Shown here one piece after another: positions 22,401 to 34,204 of a stretch of 64,000 nucleotides of DNA. The translations under genes were made by a program, and so were the position numbers. The notes beneath the pieces were generated by a model. It saw only the letters and a list, made by a program, of their open reading frames with translations. It made no database searches and was not told the origin of the DNA. The DNA is from Pteria penguin (taxonomy: Eukaryota > Mollusca > Bivalvia > Pterioida > Pteriidae): NCBI GenBank assembly GCA_035048485.1, contig CM068590.1, forward strand, positions 11,888,494-11,952,493, in the 5' to 3' direction. Numbering within the stretch: the stretch's first letter is position 1; every line of letters starts with the position of its first letter.

Positions 22401-22914
22401 CCTGGGGCATTTTACAATTTTCATGAAGTTTTCACCCAACAAAAAGCTTCATGGCGAAGTGGATAATGTTGCATTTTTTTTAAACATAATTTGACGATGA
22501 ATATTTAATTCTTTTCTGGAAAATCTGTACTTCCCATTGTGGATGACAAACTACATATGGTACTTGATAGAACATAATTCATACAATTATTATAATACAC
22601 CTCATATTATATACATCATACTATGCAAAAATACCCTCAAATATGTATATAGTATGGTAGTGACTAGTGGATAGTGCAGTGGACGTGAGAGAGGGTATAT
22701 AGCTATAGGTTTGTACTGCTTTGAGGATCTGTATTACCAACAGATTTCAACATGTCATCATATGAAAGAAAAAAGAGGAGTTACTGGAGTTACAATACCT
22801 TGACAGCAGTATTCAAGGCATATGTGTACTCTGGCGTCCTTATATTCACCAAAGTAAAAAAGTAAATTTGAGGGTGATATCCTGGTTGGATTCCAGCTAT
22901 CCTCCCTCATTGTA

Positions 22915-23760
22915 AATATCTCATACACATTTTAGAATAATATATTCATATATTATGAAACATATAACCAATTATTCATTGTCATTTATTGAGGAGATAT
23001 ATTTGTCTAACTCTACATTAAATTCTTAAAAATGTAAATTTAAAGTACAGAAAACAAAATACACTCAAGCATGATTCGAATAAAAGAAATTTCAAACTTG
23101 TGCAATCCTCATATAAAAGACTGTAAAAGGCTTAATATATTAATAGCAAGTAACCTGAGTATGCATGCTAACAACAATGAAATACACGAACAGTGTAATC
23201 ATGGCACTATGGCCCCAATGGAAAAGATGGCATTAATTTGACAGGGCATACAGATTTGTTAAAGCCCAGTAATACAAAAATAGACTGGATTACACACACA
23301 ACTTGTAAGCATCATTATAACATAATATTGTTTCTATAAATATGTTACCATAGATAACTTATTGTTATATAATTTTAGTTTTAAATGTCTTGTCATGAAA
23401 GTCGAAAAACATACTTGAAAATACATTGATATGGAGGAATGTATTATTGTGATGTACATAAAAAATAGATTTACTTATTTAACAAATTGTAACAGTCATA
23501 GGAAAAATAGTGGGAAATGCGAGTAATCAATATAAAAACAGGCATACTTGTATCAAATTAAATCACTAAATACGCATTTCGACGACCTGTCTCTTAAATG
23601 ATGTTCAAGGGAGAAACTTTCGAAATCCAAAGTATAAGTATTTAGTGATATAACTAATCATCAACTTGAACTAAAATAAGAGACAAAAACCAATCTAAGG
23701 TTAAAGCCATGCATGAGGCAGACACTTCTTAGTTTTAGTATTATTCACAAACTACACAAC
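22915..23760 (+). repeat. Direct repeat, copy 2, with a family C piece
   Basis: Partner of 20515-20900. The family C part is at 23555-23760 (ACGCATTTCGACGACCTGTC, then GATGTTCAAGG and GAGGCAGACACTTCTTAGTT). It is followed at 23945-24220 by the block shared with 12760-13130. Confidence 0.65.
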
Positions 23761-24704
23761 ATACGATAAAACACTAATGATAGAGCACAAGATAAAAAGA
23801 ACAAATAAATAGCGACTACACAATTATCAAAATAGAGAATGAGTAGCAATAGTCGCTAATCATCTTAAGGATTTTGTGTCGATGTATATATCTAAATTAT
23901 CGAAGTCCTATTTCTGAAATGTGCACCCAAATAAAAGAAAGTTTGATAGAAAAAGATGATGGAAAAAGTTGTCCCGTTGTTTAATATGTCAATGATATCG
24001 GAAAGATACAAATAGACAATATAAATTCTCAAGCAGGAAAAGTTGCTTTGAGATGAAATTCAATTGACATATCAACTGACAATGATAAATCTTCTCAGAA
24101 AAACAGACAATGCCTTTAAGTGCTAAAACAAAAACAGGCATTTGCCTTCGCTAATGCTATGACAGAAAAAAAGCAAAAACAAAAATCCAATTGTTTACTT
24201 AACAATATGAAAAATCATTATTATCTAATGTTTATAATTACAGTCATCGTTGAAATAAATAAATAAATAAATAAAAGTCACTTGTATAATGTATAACGAT
24301 CACTTGATGTGTTTCCTTTGTATGCTTTGTGGACTGAACAGACTTTTTCATCACTTTATTATTGTACAAAGTATAATAGTTGGACACCGTTTACTTCATT
24401 CAAGGTCTTATTATTGCAAAATAAAGCGTTATATAAAGATATAAAATTCATCGTAATATAAATGCCTATGATAGTCTTTCCTATAGTAGATTTTATATAC
24501 AGGCTTTAGTGTACTCGTATGTGTATATTTTGTGTATTCATTCGTATGAACTGTTTCAAATCCATCTCTCCCTATGTCTGTCCTAGACACTTTGGTTTTC
24601 CGGACTTCCGCCACCTGTTAAAGTGATTAAGGTAGTAGAAGCTACCTAAGGGACGTTATTTTGAAAAAGTGTTTATAAAAATATATACAGGTATGGGCAG
24701 TTGT

Positions 24705-24885
24705 GGGGCAGGCTTGGTGTAGTGGTTAAGCGCTTGGCTTGCGGCGCCGACGATCCCGGTTCGATTCCCGGGTTGCACCACTATGTTTAAGAGGTTGGTA
24801 ACCTTCTGCTTCCATGTCGCGATATAACTGAAATATTGTTGAAAGCGACGTAAAACACCAATTAACCAACCAACCAATCAATCAT
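24705..24885 (+). mobile_element. tRNA-derived SINE, type 2, full length
   Basis: The head is GGGCAGGCTTGGTGTAGTGG and the B box is CGGTTCGATTCCCGGG. The body TTGTTGAAAGCGACGTAAAA and a tail of ACCAACC/ATCA units follow. It is the same family as 30723-30905. A weak 7-bp direct repeat (GTTGTRG) may be the target-site duplication. Confidence 0.88.
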
Positions 24886-25660
24886 GTTGTAGATTTAGAC
24901 CTATGTCGTTTACACAACGAACGATTCCAATGATCATATTTAAAACATATACGCGTACGCACGTTTTACTGGTGATTTAGATATAGATCTAGGATATTTG
25001 TACACATAACTGACGATCATTTCTCCCAGAATTATCCTCATTATTTGTCAAATTGATCAGCCTTTTATCCACAGGGGAGTGGAAGATACGTGACACATGT
25101 TTACAGGAAATGGCCCTGACCTAGTTACTGACTTCAAAATGACGACATTGTGTATTGAATGCGACGTAATGCATTTTTGGCGTTGTAGAGTGTGTCGTGA
25201 TTGATTATGTACGGTGAAGTACAACTTGATTATTTTCAAACATATTCAGTAGTTGCAAATGACCCTCATAAAGTTGTTTGTACTTGACGGGTTAGTGAAT
25301 AAATGAAGTTGTGAGTTGGCTCTTCTATGAACTGACAAAAGCACATGTCAAGGTTGCAAACAGACGTTATTTGTAGTGGTAAGTATGCTCTACTCGATAT
25401 GATGGAAACAGGATAATCATTACAGCAAATTTTACAATGATACTTAGAAAATTGGTGAAAGGATCGCGGAACTTGCAATTTATAATAAAACGATGTTTTG
25501 TTGCCAGTACAAAAGTGACATAAATGGCATAGTCAAGATCACAAGATAATTCATCTTCATATCATTTGAACGGGTTTCAGAACACATACCAAAGATGTCT
25601 CTGTCTTTTATAATTTAAAAGTAATGGGCAAAATAACAGTTACGCAGCACAGTTAAGGCA
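24886..25660. other. Gene-free stretch
   Basis: I see short unrelated frames only (60-70 codons, minus strand), without domains, splice-site context or repeats. Confidence 0.4.
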
Positions 25661-25990
25661 TTCCATGAATTTGACGTCATTACTATTTCCGCGAAAACGA
25701 CGTAACGTTAATGACGTCATAGACCCCGTGTTGTTACGTTGGTTGACAACGACGTTTAGCCTTTATTGTTTGAATGAATTGAGATTTATATGACAGTTTT
25801 TACATTTAATTTAATTCAAAATTCATAACAATCAACGACTTTACCATTTATATCATTAGTATATTTTGAGACGGTCCATTATAGTAACGATTTACGAATG
25901 AACCCCAAAGAATATAGACATGCGCAGTGCCTGTTCAGTGTCGACACGAAGCTTTAAATCCTGCAACAGGTGCACGATAAAAATGACAGA
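25660..25990 (+). promoter_or_regulatory. Candidate promoter with paired CRE palindromes
   Basis: Two TGACGTCA (cAMP-response-element) palindromes occur within 40 bp (about 25673 and 25711). They are separated by a GC-richer CCGCGAAAACGACGTAACG stretch. A CATGCGCAGTGCC word (NRF-1-like half site) lies 200 bp further on, just before the candidate first exon. The motif clustering and local GC rise are seen directly; promoter activity is inferred. Confidence 0.35.
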
Positions 25991-26050
25991 GCTGAGAAGA
26001 TAGAGAAGACACCTTTTTTCGAATTTAGAGCATGAAGATGACATCTAACG
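25990..26050 (+). CDS. Candidate first coding exon (six codons plus one base)
   Basis: ATG at 26032 opens MKMTSN and then meets a consensus splice donor, ACG|GTAAGAAA, at 26050/26051. An upstream ATG at 25984 opens a six-codon frame ending in TAG, so it would act as a short upstream ORF. No downstream exon could be identified, so the gene's identity is unknown. The call rests on the donor and on the promoter-like sequence upstream. Confidence 0.28.
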
Positions 26051-26388
26051 GTAAGAAACTATATATTGGAAATGTATGTTTCAAAATTATGACAATTACT
26101 GCAGTAAACTATTGTTGGTTTTTTTTATTTTCGATCATGCAAGTCTCGTAGATATGAGCCATCGTGCTCGCACGTGCTCAAAATGAAAATTGTGATTTAA
26201 AAATTAAAAATATGCGTTCAAAAATGTTTGTTATGTACTGATTCTATGTCGCTCCCGTGAAAAGTAAGATTACTTGATTAAAGGGAAATCCGATGGCGGC
26301 CCTGTGATCATGACAAAACACAAGCGTGACAAAATTACACCTCTGCAAGAGAGGTGAAGGAGAATGAGAATGATGAAAAATGAGGGAA

Positions 26389-26605
26389 GCCAGCGTGACT
26401 CAGTGGTAGAGCGCTCGACTTCTGACCTAGAGGTCGCAGGTTTGAGCCTCGTCATGGTTATGCCAGTGTTTGTCCTTAGGATGAGACAGTAAACACCGAT
26501 GTCCCGTGTCGCGGTAGACGTGGCACATTAAAGAACCCTCACTGCTTCAGGTCCCCATAAACGTGTAATTTTGGGGGGTGTGACGCAAAGCATGAAAACA
26601 AAAAG
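26389..26605 (+). mobile_element. tRNA-derived SINE, type 1 subfamily
   Basis: The head GCCAGCGTGACTCAGTGGTA is followed by a B box region GGTTTGAGCC (degenerate). The body has GATGAGACAGTAAACACCGA and AAGAACCCTCACTGCTTCAG, and the 3' end is GTGTGACGCAAAGC. The internal GGGTGGGTCCG...CAAAATTTG part is missing, so it is internally shortened. Confidence 0.85.
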
Positions 26606-26953
26606 AAACACCTCTGCAATATTACCTAACAACCAAGCGTGAATGCATGATTTCCCATGAAATTAACATGAATTCTTGGAAAACTCTAGTTCTACAATCT
26701 ACCTTGCAACAATGCCAGAGGTAGGTCAGCAATATAAAATAGGGTACCAGAGTCTTACAAGTAGTACTGAGGAAACCTCTATGTTGATCACATTTATCTA
26801 CCTATAAGTCTCCGTAAGTCATACAGGGTATTAGATGAAAATAATCTGATATTTGATGAAAGTTACCAATGATTTCAGACATCAGATCTATTTGTAATTA
26901 ACAAAATACATTCGGGTATTTATGCCATCACATTGTCCATATGGGACAGAAGA

Positions 26954-27205
26954 GCCGGCGTTGCTCAGTGGTAGAGTGCTTGCCTTCTGACCGAGAGGTC
27001 GCAGGTTCGTGCCTCCCCATGGTCATGCCGATATCTGTCCTTCGGATGAGACAGTAAAAAACGATGCCCCTTGTCGCGGTAGACATTACAAGTAAAAGAA
27101 CCCTCACTGCATCGGCAGGCAAAGGTCAAAATTTCTGTAACCTGCATCCGTCAGATGCCGTCACCAAATACGTGCAATATTCGTAGTGTAACTCAAAGCA
27201 ATAAA
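26954..27205 (+). mobile_element. tRNA-derived SINE, type 1 subfamily
   Basis: The head is GCCGGCGTTGCTCAGTGGTA and the B box is GGTTCGTGCC. The body has GGATGAGACAGTAAAAAACG and AAGAACCCTCACTGC, then ATATTCGTAGTGTAACTCAAAG and an (AAAC)n tail. A possible 9-bp duplication (ACAGAARAG, one mismatch) flanks it. Confidence 0.87.
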
Positions 27206-28660
27206 TAAACAAACAAACAGAAAAGCACAGACAATTGTGTTTACCTCTTTCCTTATCCTATAAATCATAAAAATATTCGTAACTGTCTCCTTGATCATTT
27301 GATGACAATGAATTTTCAACGAAACAAAAAAACTGAAGAGACAATACTTGCTACCCTTTTGAGCCTATGTCTCTCATTCATGATTTAAGGCCTTAAACAT
27401 TTAAAAAATGCAATACCTAATAACCTTTTTTATCATTGAAAATTACAATTATCTTTTCTAATCAAATATAACACAAATAAATATTCCAAACAAAAATCTT
27501 AAATATTTTACTTTATATAGGGAAATATGCATGTTTTGATGAAAAAAAAATTGCTTACAGTTTGTTTACCTTGTGAAACTCTTCTCCGTTTACACTTACA
27601 GTGCTGATGCATGTTTAAATCATGTTAAGAGTGATTGGATACAAAATGTATCTGTTTTATCAAATTATTAAGTAAGACAATTACATCCTAAGTCATACAA
27701 GTTTGAATGTTAATCAAAAAGAGTAAATGCACACAATTTCTTGTCCCATGGTTAAAATGTAAACACAAGAGTTCCAAACTGTTTGTGCATTTGTTAGTAA
27801 ACAATAAAGTTTGGGATGATTTTACTTTAATAAGATCTGTATTACATTATGAGAGATTTAGGGTAAAGAGGGTTTCTTTTTCATCAAAACATGCACATGT
27901 CTCTTCAAGTCCATTTCCTATTAATATTATACATGTACTATTAACATAATTATAGTCCTCCCTGGTTCCCCCCCCCCCGGTAAATAACTTAAGAGAGAAA
28001 AAAAATAAACAAATGGTTTTAATTTTAGATTTTATTCATGCAATTATTCATTATTAAATATGATCATGTGTTTGTAAAACACTATTACCTTATCCCAACC
28101 CACCCCTAAAGTAGTAATAATTTATACCATCCAGAAACTTGGTCAAAGGTTCAAATATTAGGGGAAAAAAGTGTAATGTTTCCGCTTTCCCTACTGAACC
28201 CATTTTATTGTGCCGATCCAACAGATTTTATTGATATAATAGTCCAAAAACAAAAATTCATCAGATTTGATGTATAGTTTTATTCTTACAGTTGCCAAAG
28301 GGTGTAAAATATGGGACTTTATTCAAAACAAGACAGTCTCGCATGTAAACAACAAAGTACAACTGACTATATCCTACAATTGAACTAGATTACGAGAAAC
28401 GGGGGAATAAAAAAAAAGTATAATCTATTACGTACCAACCCAATTTTTTCAGCAATGAAAGTGGAAACAACATTTTTTTATTTTTACCTTAACAAAGCCC
28501 TAGCATTCAAATGTTACATACTGCAAAGGTTTAAGTTCTCAAGAGACATAGACCCCCATTGTTATTGCAAAGGCTAAAGTTATCAACCAACAAGTAGAGG
28601 GTATAGAGCTATTTTTCAGAATAATATATAATTATTAATTATATGTTGAATTTGATTAAT
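27206..28660. other. Gene-free AT-rich stretch
   Basis: I see no exon, RNA or repeat shared with the window. C-runs (27968-27979) and A-runs are present. The frame at 27707-27949 has no recognisable features. Confidence 0.45.
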
Positions 28661-28684
28661 CATTGTGTTGTAGTCCTAGGGTGG

Positions 28685-28848
28685 AAATGAAGAGGGGTAC
28701 CTCAATACAACATGGCGATAGTTGGCTGAAGATGAGAAGCACCAAGCGGGATGGAGCTCTTGGAAAACAACACACCATGCAGCTTCAGACTGGAACAGGG
28801 AAAGATGTCCATGTCTTCTCTGCCTCCTGGCACGGAGAGAATAAATGG
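28685..28848 (+). pseudogene. Relic of the C-terminus of a non-LTR (RTE-like) retrotransposon
   Basis: In one plus-strand frame the segment reads NTTWR, a stop, LAEDEKHQAGWSSWK, then HAASDWNR and finally LARRE followed by TAA. The pattern TTWRR-x-W-x-A-DR-xx-W-x-R-E-stop is typical of the last 50 residues of endonuclease/reverse-transcriptase proteins of the RTE and related clades. An internal TAG and missing residues show it is dead. Nothing of the reverse transcriptase itself remains upstream. Confidence 0.45.
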
Positions 28849-28863
28849 CTAAGAAACTTGATT

Positions 28864-29055
28864 TTAATAATAATATGTTCCCCAATGATTTAAAAGTTTC
28901 TCAGCATAATTTCTTTTCTTTATGTCGTTTGATGATTTTCCTTCTTTCAGACTGTTGTGAAATTTGCTCACTGCCATTTCAATTTTACATAGAGCCTTGT
29001 CATGGGACTCCTTACAAAGCTTATCCCTTGGATTGGACTTGTGGAGCCATCTGTA
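28864..29055 (-). CDS. Possible terminal exon, unknown product
   Basis: The minus-strand frame reads HKSNPRDKLCKESHDKALCK, then an E-M-A-V-S-K-F-H run and ends NHWGTYYY before TAA at 28864. Composition is polar and protein-like. An acceptor-like AAATACAG occurs just upstream at about 29053-29060. No donor or partner exon was found, and it abuts the retroelement relic, so it may be part of another dead element. I do not recognise it. Confidence 0.22.
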   Translation of the reverse strand, partial: YRWLHKSNPRDKLCKESHDKALCKIEMAVSKFHNSLKEGKSSNDIKKRNYAEKLLNHWGTYYY

Positions 29056-29061
29056 TTTCAT

Positions 29062-29695
29062 TTAGTCTTTAAGAATATCGTTGTCTCCAAGCAGCTCCAA
29101 GATGATATCAGTTGTTGTCTGAATATCTACATTAATATATTGTTATATACATTAAACAATTGTCTGTCAATTGTCTGTCAATCTGTCTATGCAAAAATAT
29201 ATTTCTGAGATGAACAACACTTTTTATTATTATATGCTTGAAGTGACCTTAGATTCTTATTGTTAAGAATATATATTATTGCACATTACTGGCCTATACA
29301 TTACAGGATAGATAGTGATGATGAAAAATGAAATTTTACATGTTCATTATTCAAATCCCAGCTTAACCTGTATTTTAAGTAGAACTAAGTTGGTCATAAA
29401 TCCAGTGCTGTTGAAATACTCCAGAGTTCTGTCAGACCAATTGTTTCCCCATGATGCATTGATTTACATATAATGAAGATAAGTTTAGTACTAAATATTT
29501 GAAAGTAGTACAGATAGACTCTGATGATAGACAGTAGATAAAGTGATCACAAGAAAAATGGAAGTAAGTAGAGTGGTCAGTGTCCACTAAAGTTGTAGTG
29601 TCAGTAAAAATAAAACATGATGGACAGACAGACAAGGAAAGAAATCATCTGGCCATGTTTGAAGGTGAGTCACAGTCACCCAGCTTTCAAACATT
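29062..29695. other. Gene-free stretch
   Basis: Short frames only. An imperfect GTCTGTCAATTGTCTGTCAAT duplication lies at 29160-29185. No gene or mobile element is recognised. Confidence 0.4.
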
Positions 29696-29699
29696 TTTG

Positions 29700-29965
29700 A
29701 AGGCGCCATGGCTCAGTGGTAGGATACTCGGCTACTGACCCAGATGATGCAGGTTTGAGTCCTGCTGTAGTCTTTCTGGTGTCTGTCCTTCAAAGGAGAC
29801 AGTAAAAAGAGATGCCTGTGTCGCAGCAGACATGGCACCTTAAAGAACCCTCACTGCTTTGGGTGGGTCCATTAAAAAGGTCAAAATTTGTCTAACCTGC
29901 ATCAGTCAGATGTCATCATCATATACCTGCAATATTCGTGGTGTGACAAAAAGTAGTAAAAAACA
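29700..29965 (+). mobile_element. tRNA-derived SINE, type 1, diverged
   Basis: The head is GCGCCATGGCTCAGTGGTAG and the B box is GGTTTGAGTCC. The body has CACTGCTTTGGGTGGGTCCA and TCAAAATTTGTCTAACCTGC, and the 3' end is ATATTCGTGGTGTGAC. It is older than the other copies, judging by substitutions and small indels. Confidence 0.85.
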
Positions 29966-30712
29966 ATCAAATCAAGTATTTTCAAAGAGTTAAAAAAATG
30001 ACATCTGATGGATTTCAACAGCATCATAATTATGTTAATTTATTCAAGAATATCTCATCAGAATAGGATACTGATACATTGTATATAGAATCTTAAAATT
30101 GATTTTAAACATACATTATCAATTTATTTCGTATAGAATTAGTTTATTTCTAAATGAAGTATCAATAATTTCATAATTATTTTTTGTAGAAACAGAAGCA
30201 AATTTTATACCTTCTGATGGAGAAAATAGCTTCCTCTAGGAATAGGTAATTCTTTGATTCCTATAAATAAATAGCTATACTGGTACAAATCCATATTTCT
30301 AGCAGATAATGTGGTGTGTAGCAGAGTTTTGATTTTTATTTCTATCATAATCAAATGTCTTACTTGTCCTACCCTGATTGAAATCATTATTGACATTTTT
30401 AATGCAAAAGTGCAAGACTTCCCACGAAAGTGGATTGGTGTATTGATTAACATGATATGAATAGAATAGGCATTGCTGCCAGGAATCACTGTTACTTTCA
30501 AGAAAATTCGATTCATTTGGAAAATAGCGTAGTGTCATTTCAATATGAAGTGTTTATGTATATCATCTTTAATGATCTTAACAAAAACATTAATTAAGTA
30601 ATTCAAGATATATCCTACCATAATTGATATCGCACAGTATTGTTCTTATAAGTTTTATCATTCTACTTTAATTTTCTGATATCAGATAAATGTAGATTAA
30701 GACTTCACTTTT
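29966..30712. other. Gene-free AT-rich stretch
   Basis: The two overlapping minus frames at 30205-30538 are in different phases of the same DNA and carry no domain. No repeat is recognised. Confidence 0.4.
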
Positions 30713-30915
30713 AATCTGATTTGGGGGCAGGCTTGGTGTAGTGGTTAAGCGCTTGGCTTGCGGTGCCGACGATCCAAGTTCGATTCCCGGGTTGCACCAC
30801 TATGTTTTAGAGGTTGGTAACCTCCTGTTTCCATGCCGCGATACATGTATAACCGAAAAATTGTTGAAAGCGACGTAAAATCCTAATCAACCAACCAGCC
30901 AAATCAATCTGATTT
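30713..30915 (+). mobile_element. tRNA-derived SINE, type 2, with 10-bp target-site duplication
   Basis: The SINE body lies at 30723-30905 with GGGGGCAGGCTTGGTGTAGT, an AGTTCGATTCCCGGG B box and GAAAGCGACGTAAAA near the tail. The direct repeat AATCTGATTT is at 30713-30722 and 30906-30915. It is closely similar to 24705-24885. Confidence 0.92.
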
Positions 30916-31185
30916 CATCTCTTGGGGAAAAATCAAATAATTGTGATACTCCTTGATCGTAAGGCAATATTGAAATACACATTGAATCTTATCTTACCTT
31001 TAGGTGTTGGTTTGCTATCAATCATGGATGTGCAAACTTTTCTAGTGGTAAGGTCATCAGCTTAAATGTAAATACCAAATTATGAAATAAAATTCTGTTT
31101 TAAATAGATTATTATTGTAATATAATTAAAGTTTGAATTTGAATGGATAAATTTTTACTTGCTGTCGGGGTTAAATCTATCATTT

Positions 31186-31565
31186 TTAGCTCACCTGAGC
31201 CAAAGGCTCAAGTGAGCTCTAGTCATAGTGCGCCGTCTGTTGCCGTCGTCGTCGTCCGTCCGTCGTTAACTTATTCCCATTGTCGACTTCTTCTCTGGAA
31301 ATACATAGCTGATTTGGATCAAACTTTGTGTAAATGATGTACTAAAGGTCCCCTACTAAAATTGTGTTCCGGATCCAGATTCCCTCAGGGGTGGATCCAG
31401 GGCGGGGCCAAAAGTGCCCAAAACGGTATCCGTCTTCAAACATCTTCTTCTCCAGAACCAGTACATATATGGGGAAACTAATTGCATTTCAACAATCTAT
31501 AAAGATGGGTTATTAAAAATTGTGTTCGGGGTTAAGATCCGTCAAATAGAATTTTACGCTTTTTT
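31186..31565 (+). repeat. Dispersed repeat starting with an AGCTCACCTGAGCC hairpin
   Basis: It opens with a 31-bp hairpin, AGCTCACCTGAGCC and GGCTCAAGTGAGCT around AAA. A CGTCGTCGTCCGTCCGTCG tract and a TTCTTCTCTGGAA...CTGATTTGGATCAAACTTTG body follow. From memory this layout is common in bivalve genomes. A diverged copy is at 22240-22400. The CCGTCCGTCG tract is the inverse of the GACGGACGG-like ends of the tandem arrays elsewhere in the window. Confidence 0.65.
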
Positions 31566-31888
31566 GACGTGTTTCTGGGCTTAGTAATTTCAATACAGAA
31601 AAGTGTCATGTTTTCAGTTAATTGATATAGATCATTTTTTAATGAGTGTTTTGATCATAATTGCAGTAAGGAATATTATTGTGAAAGAATTTCGTCAATA
31701 TCTAAAATTTTAATAATACATCTTGATGATCTAAACAAAGAAGAGCCGGTGGTCTTTGTATACCCTTTAAGGTCTCATTTAAATTATTTGTAAGGCAGGT
31801 TTTTGTAAATGGCTTGTTTTGATACCTCTGTTATCAAGTTCATCCAACAGATCATCTTTAAGAAGATTACCAAAGGGATTTGGATTTT

Positions 31889-33530
31889 CTAAAGAAAACC
31901 TGCGCCACAAAATACCTCCTCTAAAATATCCAGCCGTTCACCCATAGATTTAACTGAAAGTGCACATTCAAGATTAGTATGGTCTTGAGTCCGAATACCA
32001 CAAAGACAGCTGAAAATGCCTCCCCGTTGATGACCTGCCTCAAACTGCCGTGCTGGTCCGTCACCACTGAAAATTCTAATGACATCATATATAGGGACTT
32101 TGTATTCAGGGCTCAGGATAGGCACTTGAAGACTTTTTAAATCCGCAACCCTCTCCTCGGTATAGGACAGCTGGTCTTTGTCACTGCTTTTGGACTGTCC
32201 TAGTATATAAAGATGTGGCCTCTCAACCAAACTGGGAACATCAACTGGTGGCAAATCTGGATTTTGCTCCACATACTCGTCATTGGTTAAGAAGATCAGC
32301 GGATCATATACAGTTGAAACCATAAAGCAAACGTAACTGTGGTTGAGGATGTCTGAATGGTCGTGCCACATTTTTAGATGTCGTGTGTGATGGATCTTTT
32401 GCAAGAGTGATCCGGCTTCGTCATTCGAGTCCATGTGCCTTTCTCCAACGACATCATTTATCATTGAGGTGATTTCATTTAGATCTTTATCATATATATC
32501 TGGAGCTCGTTTCCTGAACAAACCCTTTGTCATTTGTTCATTTAACATTTCTTGTCGTATATCTGCTAGTTGTATTTTTCGACCATAAACTGATTTTGTA
32601 ACTTCCTTAAGGCTTCCATCATTGTGAATTTGTTTAGTAGCAATTATTTTGGGTGCGATTTTTTCTCCTAACCTGATTTCTTTACTTGAAAGCTTTCTTT
32701 TAATCTTGTAATTAATATCTTTTGCAGATGGAGGAACTGGTGTTTTAAAGCCATATTTTAGATGTAGTTTAGCCCGTCTTACTCTGGTGTTAACATGCAG
32801 TTTGCAAAATTTGGCAGTGTTAATTCCTTGGTGACTTGCCAGAGCTCGCATGACCTGACCTGGATTTTTAACAGACTTGCCATTTGTCTTCTGTAATGCA
32901 AATTGACTTGCAAGTTTTGACCACTTAACTGTGGTTCCAGGTGCCAGTTTCTTGAGCTATTTTACATACCCTTCATTTACTTTATTGGCTTGTAAATTTC
33001 CAACATGATTTTTCTTTTTAATCAATCCACTTGCCTCCTTTCTTTTTCTGATTTTAGTTCTTTCTTTTGCAGATTGGGTGGATTCAAAGAAATTTGTCAG
33101 ACGTTGTCGGTCATATTCGGCATAGGATTTGCCAGACTCAAGGAACTTTTGTTCCTCGCCCTCCTTCTCAACAATTTTTACAAACTCTTCTATACTTTTT
33201 TATGTTCTTTTTTTATTTGCTTTCTCTTTACCTCACCAATTTTTTGGGTTCCAAGTCAAAAAAATTACAGGCAGCATCCTTAAATTCTATATTAAATTTC
33301 TCTGTAACTACAGGAGTCATTATTAAGAGGGTTTGTAAATTGTGTTGTGCACTACCTGATTGGTTGGCAGAAATATATAACACCTCATCTGCTCTTGAAA
33401 TTAGTTCTGATGCAGTTGTTGATTTGTGATCAGACGATTCATTGACATATGCAGATTAACATGGATAGCAGTCAAAAAACTTGTGTTGACGCTTTGCAGA
33501 TTCAGGACTATTCAACCATGAGTACTATGA
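31889..33530 (-). pseudogene. Broken multi-copy-type gene, unknown function
   Basis: The longest intact piece is 320 codons (32851 down to 31889). Protein-like sequence continues upstream in the same frame through a TAG at 32957-32959, giving residues such as LKKLAPGTTVKWSKLASQFA. It continues past a frameshift and stops near 33180-33230 into LISRADEVLYISANQSGSAQ, and past another stop at 33456-33458. Within the intact piece are MWHDHSDILNHSYV, STVYDPLIFLTNDEY, a GDGPARQFEAGHQRGG motif and a Cys-x-Cys nearby. From memory these words resemble large multi-copy uncharacterised proteins of cnidarian and mollusc genomes, probably carried by mobile elements. I cannot name a reaction. At least three stops and one frameshift show this copy is dead. 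The 3' 320 codons could still be expressed, but I think that is unlikely. Confidence 0.6.
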
Positions 33531-34100
33531 AAATTTAGACAAGAAATTTTGCTTTTCACTGTGTTTGTTAGAACTCTTATATTGTTTGTTATCTGTAACA
33601 TAGAGATTGAATATGAAGCACTCTTCTTTTAAACCAATCAAAGCCTATGTGCATTTTGGGGTATTTGTTCATGATAGTCATATAATTTTGATAGCGCTTT
33701 GATGTACTGATGCAGTTGTTATACACTGGTTTTGCTGTTGATGGATTTGTAAGGCTATCTTCAAGATTATATCTTTAGTTGCTCTTGAAATTATCACTTT
33801 GGCAAAGTTACAAATATTCATTTTGGTGGTTTTTACATTGCTTCTCTTGAATTAGATATTAAGATGTTGATTTTATGTTGATTTCAGCAGATGATTTTAT
33901 CATTGTTGCATGTTATTCTTCATTTTCAGCCATGTTGATGATGTCATAATGTATGTGATGTATTAGTATTTGTTTCATTATTGGTGATTGATTAACAAGT
34001 TATAATATCTTATTTATGTGTTTCATTTAATAAAGAGAAAAATTTATTCGATTGATTGAAAAATAAAATTATCAACTTTTGAACTCGTTCAGTTTTATAT
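33531..34100. other. Gene-free stretch
   Basis: AT-rich DNA with no recognisable exon or repeat. Confidence 0.4.
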
Positions 34101-34204
34101 TTAGCGCGTTTAAAAAATGTGGATTACGTCCCTTTGATATAATCTTCTGGTTGGTCTTCTGAGCGCTTTATTTACGATTCGATTATCATATTTCAAGAAC
34201 GGAG

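Noticed and set aside
33180..33230. A 43-nt intron (AG|GTAAAG...TATAG) that would rescue the 31.9-33.5 kb gene
   Set aside because: It is too short for a normal metazoan intron, and other in-frame stops (32957-32959, 33456-33458) would remain.
33005..33429. Three overlapping plus-strand ORFs
   Set aside because: They are antisense to the broken gene at 31889-33530, whose minus-strand translation is far more protein-like.
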